This document shows positions 8,358-17,219 of a DNA stretch of 64,000 nt, in pieces. The stretch's first letter is position 1; each line of letters begins with the position of its first letter. The stretch comes from Kineobactrum sediminis. GTDB lineage: Bacteria; Pseudomonadota; Gammaproteobacteria; Pseudomonadales; Halieaceae. The DNA lies in NCBI RefSeq assembly GCF_002868715.1, contig NZ_PKLZ01000007.1:248001-312000 (forward strand), in the 5' to 3' direction. The translations under genes and the position numbers were made by a program. Under the pieces are notes generated by a model, which was not told the origin of the DNA, did no database searches, and saw only the letters and a program-made list of their open reading frames with translations.

Positions 8358-9116
8358 TTAGCGCACTGCGCCGCCACCGTCCACGGAGAGTAGCTGGCCG
8401 GTAATGAACGAGGCCCGGTCACTGCACAAAAACGCGACTGCCTCGGCGATCTCGCCCGGTTCTCCCAGTCGGTTCAGTACCGCGTTCTTTTTCAGCTGCT
8501 CGGCCATTTTTGGCTGTTCCTCAAAGTATTTTTCAACACCGGGGGTACGGATTACCCCGGGTGATACGGCGTTGATGCGAATACCCTGGCCACCGTATTC
8601 AGCGGCGGAACTTTTGGTAAGGATGTTGACGCCACTCTTGGCGGCAGCGTAGGCGGTATTGTAAGCCTGGCCGCGCAGGGAGGCGTTGGAGGAGATGTTG
8701 ACAATGGCGCCACCGCCCGTGGCAAGCATGGCCGGTATTTCGTATTTCATGCACAGCCAGGTATTGGTCAGGCACATCGCCAGGGTCTGGTCGAATACTT
8801 CCCGGGTAAACTCATGAATGGGGCCGGAACCGCGGCTGACTGCAGCACTGTTACAGGCGATATCAAGACGCCCCCAGGTGGTAACTGCCGTAGCCACCAT
8901 GTCCCGCACCGATGCCTCGTCGCTCACATCACCGTGTACAAATAGCGCCTCGGCGCCGGTTGCGGTAATCAATTCCGCTGTCTCCCGACCGGATTCGGCG
9001 TTGAAGTCCGCCACCACAACCCGCGCACCCTCGCGGCCAAAGCACTGGGCAATGGCGCGGCCGATGCCCTGTCCCGCGCCGGTGACGATACCGATTTTGC
9101 CTTCCAGAATTCCCAT
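8358..9116 (-). CDS. short-chain dehydrogenase/reductase (SDR)
   Basis: A 252-residue classical SDR with TGAGQGIG (residues 13-20), an acidic residue after strand 2 (VVVADFN) that favours NAD, a CNSAAV motif in place of NNAG, catalytic Ser in IVNISS, YAAAK and the final VDGG. It probably oxidises a hydroxyl intermediate in the same pathway as cluster A. It is transcribed alone, divergent from the next SDR. Confidence 0.9.
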   Translation of the reverse strand: MGILEGKIGIVTGAGQGIGRAIAQCFGREGARVVVADFNAESGRETAELITATGAEALFVHGDVSDEASVRDMVATAVTTWGRLDIACNSAAVSRGSGPIHEFTREVFDQTLAMCLTNTWLCMKYEIPAMLATGGGAIVNISSNASLRGQAYNTAYAAAKSGVNILTKSSAAEYGGQGIRINAVSPGVIRTPGVEKYFEEQPKMAEQLKKNAVLNRLGEPGEIAEAVAFLCSDRASFITGQLLSVDGGGAVR

Positions 9117-9333
9117 GGTGATACTTTCCTGTCGCTAGTGTTGTGTCGATTTTAGCGCGGGGAAAAAACCCTCGCAGTCATTGCGGCTTGATTTGAAACG
9201 ACATTTTCCGCTGGGTACAACATGGCAGTACAGCGCCCTGAACAATGGCCGCCAGCCGTCATAAATACGACCTGTTCTTTTGTATCCCGGCGCGCAACGT
9301 TACTCTGTGGGGCTTGTAAAAAGGAGGATGAAT
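9117..9333. promoter_or_regulatory. divergent promoter region between two SDR genes
   Basis: These 217 bases must hold the start signals for both SDR genes. I see no convincing operator. The one clear element is an AGGAGG ribosome site at 9322-9327, six bases before the ATG at 9334. That spacing decides the start of the right-hand gene. Confidence 0.4.
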
Positions 9334-10092
9334 ATGGATACGTTGTTGAAAGGTAAAGTGGCTCTGGTTACCGGTGCGGGGCAAGGAGTAGGGCAGGGGA
9401 TCGCGCTGGCATTAGCGACTGTGGGTGCACGGGTGGCGGTGAGCGGCCGCACCCGGGAAAAACTGGATGCGACAGTCGAGTTGATCCAGCAGCGCGGTGG
9501 CGAGGCGATCGCCGTCGTCTGCGATGTGAAATCACCGGAATCGCTGGGCCACAGTGTTGACGCTGTTATCGATGCGTTTGGCGGTCTCAACATCCTGGTC
9601 AATAACGCCCAGGAGGTGCCCCTGGGCAAGTTGCTGGACCTGACTGACGAGGCGGTAACAGCGGGCTGGGAATCCGGACCGATGGCCACGCTGCGGCTGA
9701 TGAAACTGTGCTATCCGCACCTGAAGGGCGATGGCGTTATCATCAATCTGGGCAGCTCCGCAGCCAAACGCTGGGACATGGCAGGCTATGGGGCCTATGC
9801 GGCCAGCAAGGAGGCCATTCGCTCCCTGACCCGGGCTGCCGCCTGCGAGTGGGGCCCGGACAATATTCGCGCCAATGCCATCTTGCCGCACGCGCTGTCA
9901 CCCGGGATGGCCTGGTGGGTGGACAACAACCCCGCAGAGGCCGAGGAGTTCTTTTCCCAGATCCCCCAGCGCAGGGTCGGCGATTGCGAGCAGGACATTG
10001 GCCGTTTTGTCGCCCTGCTGTGCAGCGAGGGCGCGGGCTATGTCAATGGCCAGAGTATTGCGCTCGATGGCGGCCAGGCCTTTCTGGGCTAG
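9334..10092 (+). CDS. short-chain dehydrogenase/reductase (SDR)
   Basis: A 252-residue SDR with TGAGQGVG near residues 13-20, NNAQ, a Ser in INLGSS and YAASK as the catalytic pair. The substrate loop (LSPGMAWWVDNNPAEAEEF) is long and bulky, as in SDRs acting on large substrates. In-frame starts at 9280 and 9328 are rejected: the AGGAGG ends directly before 9328 but is ideally spaced for 9334. It is convergent with the M16 protease gene. Confidence 0.9.
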   Translation: MDTLLKGKVALVTGAGQGVGQGIALALATVGARVAVSGRTREKLDATVELIQQRGGEAIAVVCDVKSPESLGHSVDAVIDAFGGLNILVNNAQEVPLGKLLDLTDEAVTAGWESGPMATLRLMKLCYPHLKGDGVIINLGSSAAKRWDMAGYGAYAASKEAIRSLTRAAACEWGPDNIRANAILPHALSPGMAWWVDNNPAEAEEFFSQIPQRRVGDCEQDIGRFVALLCSEGAGYVNGQSIALDGGQAFLG

Positions 10093-10102
10093 GAGCCTCT
10101 CA

Positions 10103-13057
10103 CTACAGTTCCTCGACCGTCAAGCCCAGCTCGGCGATTGCCGCGCCAAGGGACTGATGCTGCTTGCGGCTGGTGATGACTGCGGTGCTGGCATTTTCCG
10201 GTTGCAGATAGAGTCCGGTAACCCTGCGCAGGTCGTCGAGGGTCACCGCCAGAATGGCGCGCCTGAACTGTTCCCGCTGCTCGTGGCTGCGACCGAACAG
10301 CCGGTTGTAAAAGTGTTGTCGTGCTTCTCCCGAGGGAGAGGCCGGCTTGTCCATGCTGCTGATTACGCCGAGGATGGCTTCTTCCAGGGCCTGTTCCTCG
10401 TGCCTGTGCTCGAGCATCCAGGCTATCGCCCGGTCAAAGTCGTTCAACGTCTCCAGCAGCCGTGGATCCCGATAAGAGAAAAAGCGAAAGGCGGCAATGC
10501 CTGAGTCCTGCGAACCGCCGCCGCCGTAAGCGCCGCCCTGCTCGCGAATGGCACGATGCAGGAAACCATTGCGCAGGAAACCACCCAGAACGGTGAGCGC
10601 CGCGGCGTCCGGGTGTCCCGAGGGTACGGTGGGATACGCCCTGGCGCAGAAGTTTACCTGGGTGTTGGCCAGCCATAATTCACGGCGCGGAACGCGCACC
10701 GGTGCCGCGCTGAAAACCGCCTGGCTATGGGTGGTGGCGGCAGTGGCGTCGCCCCAGGCGGTTAACGCGTGCTCCGCCACTGCGTGCACCGCATGCTCAT
10801 CGGCAATAGCCAGCAGTTGTGGCGGCATACTGACGATTTTGGTGTGAATACCCTGCAGGGCAGCGGCAAAGTCCTCAAGGCCACTGTCGGTGGCCAATGC
10901 GTCATCCAGCGCCTTGATGCTGCGGATTCCGGCCAGCCCGCTAAGCTCGTGGTTGATTTGCGCCACGGGGCTCATGCCTGCACTGGCGGCGGCCATCGCC
11001 AGACCGTGGCCATTGCCGGTAACTGCCTGTTCGCGGCGCGCGCGGTACTGGCTTACCAGCTCTCGCATGCGGCCCAGTTCATCAAAGCGCACCTGGTACA
11101 GGCTGTCCTGCATAAGTGCCACCTGAGCCTCACTGTTACGTGCCAGCGCTTTCGATGACAGTACGAAATGAGCCTGTAGTTGCTGTTCATCATCGACTGC
11201 GCTGCGCATTGCGGTAGAGGCGCCAATACTACCAACAGTCCCCGCCTGGCGATGTTGTACCGCCAGGTAATCTTCACTGCCGAGCCCGACCTCGGTCAGC
11301 ATCCGGGTGTACAGCGGTAGTAGCGCCAACTGCTGTTCCTCCAGCGCCGGCAGCTCACTGATCATCTGCTGGTACACCAGACCGTTGGTACCCTGTGTGT
11401 AACTGGTCAGTTTCAGGCCGTTGCGTTGATGGGTTTCGTAGCTGAGATCCGGGAGGCCCGGCGCCACATCGGCGAGGGTGACCTTGGGCAGGATGCTCAT
11501 GTCATCCACCTGTTGCTGACGCGCGTCGAGCTGCTCGGCCAGGGTGATAACCGCGTGCCGCTCATCACTGTCCAGGGTGGCCTTGAGTGCTGCCAGCCGG
11601 TCGGCTTCCGCTGCCATCCGCAGGCCTGCCAGCTCTGCGTCCGGGGTCATTACCAAAGTGACCCGGTGAGGATTGTCCAGCAGGGTGCGCTGGGCAAGAC
11701 CCTTGATATAGTCCGGATCGGCGATCTTTTCCCTCAGGCGGGCCAGTACCGGATCAAGGTCCAGCACCGCTACCGGGTCGGCATAGTGAGTGGCCGGCCC
11801 CAGCGCCTGGAGAATAAGCTGCAAACCATAGGGGAAGCCGTCGCCGCTGATTTCACGCTGGTGCAGTTCCAGCTGGTGCAATACCGCCTCCAGTTGCGCT
11901 GCAGGTATGCCATCGCGGGCGACGTCGCCAATCACCTTGAGCACCAGTGCCTCAAGTGCGTCCGCGGAGTCAGCTTCACTGCCTTCAATCCCGCAACTGA
12001 ACACCATTTCGCGTTGCGAATCTTCCAGTCCGCACAGCGGCGATGGAGCCTGCCCCAAATCGGTGGTTTCCAGCGCGTGCATGAGCGGCGACGCGCTATT
12101 ATCCATCAACACACTGGCCAACAGCTGGGCTTCCAGCAACTGCTCGAGGTCAGTGCTTTCACCGAGCAGCCAGCCGACCACAATGTGGGTTTTACGGGCG
12201 GTGTCACTATCGTCCACAGCATAGGGCTTGACGACACGCCGTGGTTTGCCAAAGCGTTTTTCCAGTGGCACCTCAATGCGTCCGGGCAAGGGTTCAAACC
12301 GCTCCAGGGCACGCTGCTGGAATACTGCCTGGTGCTCGTGTGCAGGGATATCGCCAAAGGTCATGAAAATGGCGTTGCTGGGGTGATAATGGCTTCGGTA
12401 GAACGCCTTGAGCTCCTGGTAGCTGAGCTCGGGGATATGCTCCGGATCACCGCCGCTGTTGTAGTGATAGGTGTTGGCGGGGAACAGGTGTTCGCACAGG
12501 GTCTGCCACAGCGTACTGCTGGCAGAACTCATGGCGCCCTTCATTTCATTGAAGACGACCCCTTTGTACACGAGTTCGCTATCGGGGTTGCCGGCCTCGG
12601 CAAACTCCACACGGTGCCCTTCCTGCGCGAAGTCCAGGGGGTCGAGCCGGGAAAAGAATACCGCGTCCAGATACACATCCAGCAGATTGCTGAAGTCCTT
12701 GCGATTCTGGCTGGCAAAGGGGTAGGCGGTCCAGTCGCTGCTGGTCAGGGCGTTCATGAAGGTATTCAATGAGCGCCGCAGCATCATGAAGAAGGGGTCG
12801 CGCACCGGGTAACGCTCGCTACCACACAGTACGGTATGCTCCAGGATGTGGGCAACGCCGGTGGAATCATGGGGAACCGTGCGCAGCGCCACCAGAAACA
12901 CATTCTCGGTACTGTCGGCGGCAAAATGGTAATGCAGGGCGCCGGTATGCCGGTGCTGGTACTGTTCTACCCGCAGTTTCAGGGTTTCTATATCGTGGCA
13001 TCGCAGCAGTTCGAATTCGGGATTGCTGACGGGCATCGCATTGCTCATCTCAGTCAT
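10103..13057 (-). CDS. M16C metalloprotease, presequence protease (PreP/Cym1)-like
   Basis: About 984 residues, the normal length for a PreP-type single-chain insulinase-family peptidase. The inverted zinc motif H70-x-x-E73-H74 is present, and the distal Glu occurs in VVFNEMKGAM. The C-terminal half holds the partner domain with RxxxxREQGGAYGGGG, the M16 substrate-binding signature. These enzymes degrade unfolded peptides in a closed chamber; bacterial members are probably cytosolic or periplasmic peptide scavengers, and I see no signal peptide. Start set at ATG 13057 (MTEMSN...); the 39 codons before it overlap the region upstream of the glutaminyl cyclase stop and look non-coding. Confidence 0.93.
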   Translation of the reverse strand: MTEMSNAMPVSNPEFELLRCHDIETLKLRVEQYQHRHTGALHYHFAADSTENVFLVALRTVPHDSTGVAHILEHTVLCGSERYPVRDPFFMMLRRSLNTFMNALTSSDWTAYPFASQNRKDFSNLLDVYLDAVFFSRLDPLDFAQEGHRVEFAEAGNPDSELVYKGVVFNEMKGAMSSASSTLWQTLCEHLFPANTYHYNSGGDPEHIPELSYQELKAFYRSHYHPSNAIFMTFGDIPAHEHQAVFQQRALERFEPLPGRIEVPLEKRFGKPRRVVKPYAVDDSDTARKTHIVVGWLLGESTDLEQLLEAQLLASVLMDNSASPLMHALETTDLGQAPSPLCGLEDSQREMVFSCGIEGSEADSADALEALVLKVIGDVARDGIPAAQLEAVLHQLELHQREISGDGFPYGLQLILQALGPATHYADPVAVLDLDPVLARLREKIADPDYIKGLAQRTLLDNPHRVTLVMTPDAELAGLRMAAEADRLAALKATLDSDERHAVITLAEQLDARQQQVDDMSILPKVTLADVAPGLPDLSYETHQRNGLKLTSYTQGTNGLVYQQMISELPALEEQQLALLPLYTRMLTEVGLGSEDYLAVQHRQAGTVGSIGASTAMRSAVDDEQQLQAHFVLSSKALARNSEAQVALMQDSLYQVRFDELGRMRELVSQYRARREQAVTGNGHGLAMAAASAGMSPVAQINHELSGLAGIRSIKALDDALATDSGLEDFAAALQGIHTKIVSMPPQLLAIADEHAVHAVAEHALTAWGDATAATTHSQAVFSAAPVRVPRRELWLANTQVNFCARAYPTVPSGHPDAAALTVLGGFLRNGFLHRAIREQGGAYGGGGSQDSGIAAFRFFSYRDPRLLETLNDFDRAIAWMLEHRHEEQALEEAILGVISSMDKPASPSGEARQHFYNRLFGRSHEQREQFRRAILAVTLDDLRRVTGLYLQPENASTAVITSRKQHQSLGAAIAELGLTVEEL

Positions 13058-13092
13058 TGTGCTCTCGCAGGAATAAAAACAGAACCCATAGT

Positions 13093-13905
13093 CTAACGCG
13101 ATTTGGCGGTCGCTGCCGGGATTGGTGTCAGGACGATGCGATATAGCCAGGGCCAGTTCTTGCCGGTTACCCACAGCTCACCAGTGGCCGGATTGCGGGC
13201 GATGCCGTTGAGAACATCAGTACCCTGCCTGCGCTCTGCGCGTGGCAACAGGCCGGTGAGGTCAATGGTGGCGGTAACAGCGCCAGTATCCGGATTGATC
13301 ACCACAATCCGGTCTGACTGCCACACGTTGGCCCAGACCTCGCCGTCTATCCACTCCAGTTCGTTGAGCCGGTCGACGGGCGCACCCTGTTCGTGCACCG
13401 CAATACTGCGCAGGTGACGACCATCGACCGGATCCAGAAAGTGCAAATGGTGGCTGCCGTCAGTATAAATGAGCTCTTTGCCGTTATTGGTAAGGCCCCA
13501 GCCCTGGCCGGGAATGGCGAAATAACCCTCAGCCGCGAGGTTTTGGCGCCGGTAAACGAGTAGTCGACGTGCCCGCCAGGTGAGTTGGTAAACACGGCCC
13601 CCGAGTACCGTCAGGCCCTCGCCGAACAAAGCGGGCGACAGGTGTTTCTCCCTGACCAGCACGCCGTCGTCAAACCGGTACTGCAACAATTGCGAGCGAC
13701 CGTAACCACCGGTGCTGACGTAAAGCATCCCGTCCACAATCTGCAGGCCCTGGACAAAATGAGTGCGCGATTGTGGCCTTTGCTCCACTACCTTGAAACT
13801 GTAGTGTTGTAGTGGATGTGCTTGCGCGGCTGTTTCCGCCGGCGCCCGCAGGCTTGCACCCAGCAGCAGACACACCAGCAGACCGCGATAACTGAAATGA
13901 TTCAC
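13093..13905 (-). CDS. secreted glutaminyl-peptide cyclotransferase (plant/bacterial beta-propeller type)
   Basis: A 270-residue exported protein: signal peptide (VNHFSYRGLLVCLLLGASLRAPA) followed by a five-bladed propeller pattern with FVQGL, TYGRSQLLQY-like, GEGLTVL, GWGLTN, LNELEW and LNGIA segments typical of the Glu_cyclase_2 family. It converts N-terminal Gln to pyroglutamate in the periplasm. The GTG start at 13905 shares a 4-base GTGA overlap with the mnmC stop and has a GGGGAGA ribosome site; translation is therefore probably coupled. Longer in-frame versions (up to 14202) only re-read mnmC in another frame. Confidence 0.87.
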   Translation of the reverse strand: MNHFSYRGLLVCLLLGASLRAPAETAAQAHPLQHYSFKVVEQRPQSRTHFVQGLQIVDGMLYVSTGGYGRSQLLQYRFDDGVLVREKHLSPALFGEGLTVLGGRVYQLTWRARRLLVYRRQNLAAEGYFAIPGQGWGLTNNGKELIYTDGSHHLHFLDPVDGRHLRSIAVHEQGAPVDRLNELEWIDGEVWANVWQSDRIVVINPDTGAVTATIDLTGLLPRAERRQGTDVLNGIARNPATGELWVTGKNWPWLYRIVLTPIPAATAKSR

Positions 13906-15914
13906 AAACGTTTTCTCCCCAGGTCGCGAATCAGAAACCGCGCGGGCGACAGGGCACGCACCAGTTCGGGTTCGAGAGGCAGGGGCTCCTCGCATATCTG
14001 GCTTGCGATCAGTTCGGCTGTGAGTGGAGTAGAGGTTAACCCCCTCGAGCCGTGACCGGTATTCACATACAGTCCCGGCAAATAGGTGCCCGGTATCGGA
14101 ATATCGCAGCGCGCATCCTCGCGCAGGGCGCCATAGGTGAGTGCAAAGGCGGTTCGATCCGGCACCGGGCCCACCAGGGGCAGGTAGTCGGGACTGGCAC
14201 ATCGCCAGCCTACACGGCCATCCAGCCGGGCGGCGGTCATGGTCTCCAGATTGTCAGCCCATGCGGGCACGGCGCCGGCAAGCTGGCGCAGGTTGTAAGT
14301 CTGGTCACTGTTGCGCAGTTGCGGGTCAGTGTCACCCGGATCGAAGGTGGCGCCAATACACTGTCCCGCAGCGATCGGCGGACAGACGTAACCCGTGTGG
14401 CATAGAACCGCGCGCAGCGCCGTGAAGCCGGCGTCTGGCGGCAACCAGGTGGTCTGGCCGCGAACCGGCCTCAGTGGCAGCCATTCAAGTCCGCTGAAAC
14501 CAGTGCACGTCGTGCCTCCCGCCAGTACCGCAATGTCTGCCGTAGCGATGGTGTGCGAGCCCGAGACGGCTGCCCAGCCCTGTGCCGCGGACTGAATCTG
14601 TAACGATCCGCAGTTGCTATGAAGGGTAATCAAGGGATGTTTAACAAGTTGGCGGCACAGGGCCGCAGGCTGCATCCAGCCTGAATCGGGGAACCAGTAT
14701 CCATCGTGGTCCTGTTTTACGCCCAGAAGGGTCGAGGCAGTGGCTGCGTCGACTACCTGGGCGAGTTCAGGCACAGCTGCCAGCAGCGGCGCCATCCGTT
14801 TCAGCTGTTCAGCATCTGCCACCTGGTGAAAGCTGCCGCAGAGCGCCCCCTGCTCACCTTGTTGCAAATCGCCGCGGCGGAATGCCCGACGATACTGGCG
14901 CACCGCATGAGCAAAGCTGGCCAGGGCAAAGTCCGTGACCGGTGAATGGCGATGGGAGACACGGGTATAGAGTGCGCCCTGGCCATTGCCGGAAGCTTCG
15001 CCGGCAAGCTCGCCCCGTTCCAGCAGGGTTACTGGAATGCCGCGACGGGCGAGGGCGGCGGCGGAATGGCAGCCCGCAAGCCCCGCGCCAATAACCAGCG
15101 CCCGTAATGGTTGGGGCACGGCCTGCTGCGAGATATCCCAGGGGGTGCCCGACAGCGGCATGGGGGGTGCGGCTATCGTAAGTTTGCCGCAAAGACGTTC
15201 CGGGATGGGGCCATTGGCGGGCAGGGATTGGACACTGAACCCGGCGGTTCCCAGCGTTTCGGCGATGGTGCCGGTGGTCGCAAATGTCGCCAGGGTTGCG
15301 CCACTGCGGCTCAAGCGCGCCAGTTTGGCTCCCGGTACGGAGTCGGGGGTTGCCGCAGAACTACCGAGGTACCAGGCATCCACCAGTGTTTTGCGTGAGT
15401 GGCAAAGATCATCCAGTGCCTGCCCGACATCACACCACCAGAGGTCCAGTACCAGGCTGTCTTCGTCCAGCAGCAAGCGATGGGGCCCGGGCAGGGGAGA
15501 CGGGTACTGGGCCAGCAGCTCGCTGGCCAGTGTCGCCAGCTCGGGCCAGGCAGCGGCCGCGCGGGCGAGTTGCGCGCGCGATAATGGACGGGGTTCCATG
15601 GCCAGGTAATGCAACCGCCGCAGCGTTGCATTTGCGCCGGCGTTGGCGCGGTGAGCGCGCCAGGCCTGCCAGGTGAGCAGAAAATCAAGACCGGCGTCAA
15701 ATCCGGTTGCGGCAATGACAAAGTGGGCCAGGCGGTGCTGCGCCCAGCGCTCGGGCAAGCGGTTGCCGGCCAGCAGACCGTTGCGCACCTTGGGAAGGCC
15801 ATTATCCTGGCGAAAAGGGCCGTTATCGACAGCGACGGAGTCGGCATTGCCCCCATAAACAGGATCCGACACGGGGCCTGCCATCGTCTGCCAGGGCAGA
15901 TTATCGCGTTTCAT
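13902..15914 (-). CDS. mnmC: MnmC-like tRNA U34 modification protein with a degenerate MnmD domain
   Basis: A 670-residue protein in the two-domain MnmC layout. The C-terminal oxidase half (from about 271) is intact: FAD motif VIGAGLAG (274-281), the QGALY signature, and NTGHGSRGLTS near the end; in E. coli this half converts cmnm5(s2)U34 to nm5(s2)U34. The N-terminal methyltransferase half (MnmD, DUF752) is recognisable (DNGL near 37, GNRLPERW near 50), but its key motifs are changed: GFDAGLDF replaces the usual GFGTGLNF, and DAWYLGSSAATPDSV replaces DAWFLDGFAPAxNPxMW. The SAM-dependent step may be lost here. It overlaps the glutaminyl cyclase gene by 4 bases. Confidence 0.87.
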   Translation of the reverse strand: MKRDNLPWQTMAGPVSDPVYGGNADSVAVDNGPFRQDNGLPKVRNGLLAGNRLPERWAQHRLAHFVIAATGFDAGLDFLLTWQAWRAHRANAGANATLRRLHYLAMEPRPLSRAQLARAAAAWPELATLASELLAQYPSPLPGPHRLLLDEDSLVLDLWWCDVGQALDDLCHSRKTLVDAWYLGSSAATPDSVPGAKLARLSRSGATLATFATTGTIAETLGTAGFSVQSLPANGPIPERLCGKLTIAAPPMPLSGTPWDISQQAVPQPLRALVIGAGLAGCHSAAALARRGIPVTLLERGELAGEASGNGQGALYTRVSHRHSPVTDFALASFAHAVRQYRRAFRRGDLQQGEQGALCGSFHQVADAEQLKRMAPLLAAVPELAQVVDAATASTLLGVKQDHDGYWFPDSGWMQPAALCRQLVKHPLITLHSNCGSLQIQSAAQGWAAVSGSHTIATADIAVLAGGTTCTGFSGLEWLPLRPVRGQTTWLPPDAGFTALRAVLCHTGYVCPPIAAGQCIGATFDPGDTDPQLRNSDQTYNLRQLAGAVPAWADNLETMTAARLDGRVGWRCASPDYLPLVGPVPDRTAFALTYGALREDARCDIPIPGTYLPGLYVNTGHGSRGLTSTPLTAELIASQICEEPLPLEPELVRALSPARFLIRDLGRKRL

Positions 15915-16117
15915 GGGCAGGTAGCCGCAGGTAGCGATATCGAGGGCCCGTCCGTCCGGCGGTCCGGCGTGAAGTCTGGCATGGCGCTATCCGCAGGCTG
16001 GAGTGAGGGCGCAAGAATAGCAAAGCTCCGGCCACCATAGTACCTGTCGAGCCCTGGGCAGCTGGTTTTTAGTGCCGCCAGGCAGTAAACTTGCGCCCCT
16101 CAAGAGAGGGCATTTCC

Positions 16118-16624
16118 ATGGCGCAAGATCAGACGCAAACAATACCCCGGGACAAGTTTCTGACGATGTCGGTCAACCTGTTGTACAAGGCATTTCTGGA
16201 GTCTCGTCGCACCGAGGCGAAAAACGTATTCAGGGATATGCTGGCGGGCAAGTCGGTGCATCTCACCAATGTACAGATGGAAGACAAATCCCAGGTTCGT
16301 TTTGATATCGCGCTGGATCACAGTGAATATCCGGGAAAGCTCAATTTTGGTGGCTTTCGCGCCAGCCTGGCGATGCTGATCTCCCAGTTAAGTGAGGCGC
16401 TGCGGGCGGAACAGGATATTAAGGTATTCACTGCAGAAGAAAATCCCGATGTCATTATTTTTGGTGTCACCGGGGTTACCTATGAAGATGACCAGGCCAG
16501 CGTGCTGGTACTGGGAGCGGATTCCAGCGAAAGCAGGGGGGCTATTGAACTGCGTTTGCAATACCTCGACCCTGCACAGTTTGCGCCGCAGCCGGCAGCG
16601 GGTGAGGAGCCCGCCCAGGCCTGA
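16118..16624 (+). CDS. conserved hypothetical protein
   Basis: A 168-residue soluble protein that I cannot place in a family. It starts at ATG 16118 after an AAGAGAGGG ribosome site. It has no signal peptide or membrane segment. The N-terminal part is helical (FLTMSVNLLYKAFLESRR), the middle has alternating strands (VHLTNVQMEDKSQVRFDIALDH, then NFGGFRASLAML), and the last 15 residues are Pro/Ala/Glu-rich and likely disordered. Codon use matches its neighbours. It lies between divergent mnmC and a convergent maoC gene, which gives no functional clue. Confidence 0.75.
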   Translation: MAQDQTQTIPRDKFLTMSVNLLYKAFLESRRTEAKNVFRDMLAGKSVHLTNVQMEDKSQVRFDIALDHSEYPGKLNFGGFRASLAMLISQLSEALRAEQDIKVFTAEENPDVIIFGVTGVTYEDDQASVLVLGADSSESRGAIELRLQYLDPAQFAPQPAAGEEPAQA

Positions 16625-16657
16625 TTTTTGCCGCTTAATGGCCTGGTGGCCACACAG

Positions 16658-17125
16658 CTATACCCGGGAGCCAGGTAGGGTAACGGTTATTGTCTCCCGC
16701 TGCGCCGGTGCCATGACCCGCGCCGTGCCGGTAACCACCTTCTTGCCTTGCTGGTTGGTCACCCGGCAGTCGAGTTCCACCAGGCGACGCCGTGCCTTCT
16801 TGTCGATCACCTCGAGTTCTACGGTCAGTGTGTCCCCGATTTTCACCGGCAGCAGAAACTTCAACTCCTGCCCCAGGTAAACGGTGCCGGGTCCTGGCAG
16901 TTGCATGGCAAGTGCCGCCGAGATCAGACCGCCGGTAAACATGCCATGAGCAATGCATTCACCAAACACCGTGCCCGCAGCGTAATCCGGGTCCAGGTGC
17001 AAAGGGTTGAAATCACCGGACGCGGCGGCAAAAAGGCGCACGTCTTCAGCGCTGACAATACGCGTAGCGCTGGCCGTCTGGCCGAGGGTGATTTCATCAA
17101 AGGTGTGATTACTGACGATGGGCAT
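16658..17125 (-). CDS. MaoC-family (R)-specific enoyl-CoA hydratase
   Basis: A 155-residue single hot-dog domain. The hydratase catalytic dyad is in place: Asp in DFNPLHLDPDYA and His in ECIAHGM, the MaoC/PhaJ signature. It hydrates trans-2-enoyl-CoA to (R)-3-hydroxyacyl-CoA, or a similar substrate. The ATG at 17125 (MPIVSNHTF) follows a GGAG site; longer in-frame forms up to 17257 run into the hrpA leader and are rejected. It is divergent from hrpA. Confidence 0.88.
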   Translation of the reverse strand: MPIVSNHTFDEITLGQTASATRIVSAEDVRLFAAASGDFNPLHLDPDYAAGTVFGECIAHGMFTGGLISAALAMQLPGPGTVYLGQELKFLLPVKIGDTLTVELEVIDKKARRRLVELDCRVTNQQGKKVVTGTARVMAPAQRETITVTLPGSRV

Positions 17126-17219
17126 GAATGACTCCGCAGGGATTTTGTTGAGGCCGCAATGATACCCTGACAACCTGGCCCGGAATACGTCACCCGCAAA
17201 ACAGCACGAGAGAACCAGC

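Noticed and set aside
11426-12772. 448-residue open frame opposite the M16 protease
   Set aside because: Shadow of the PreP-like gene, which has HxxEH and the right length.
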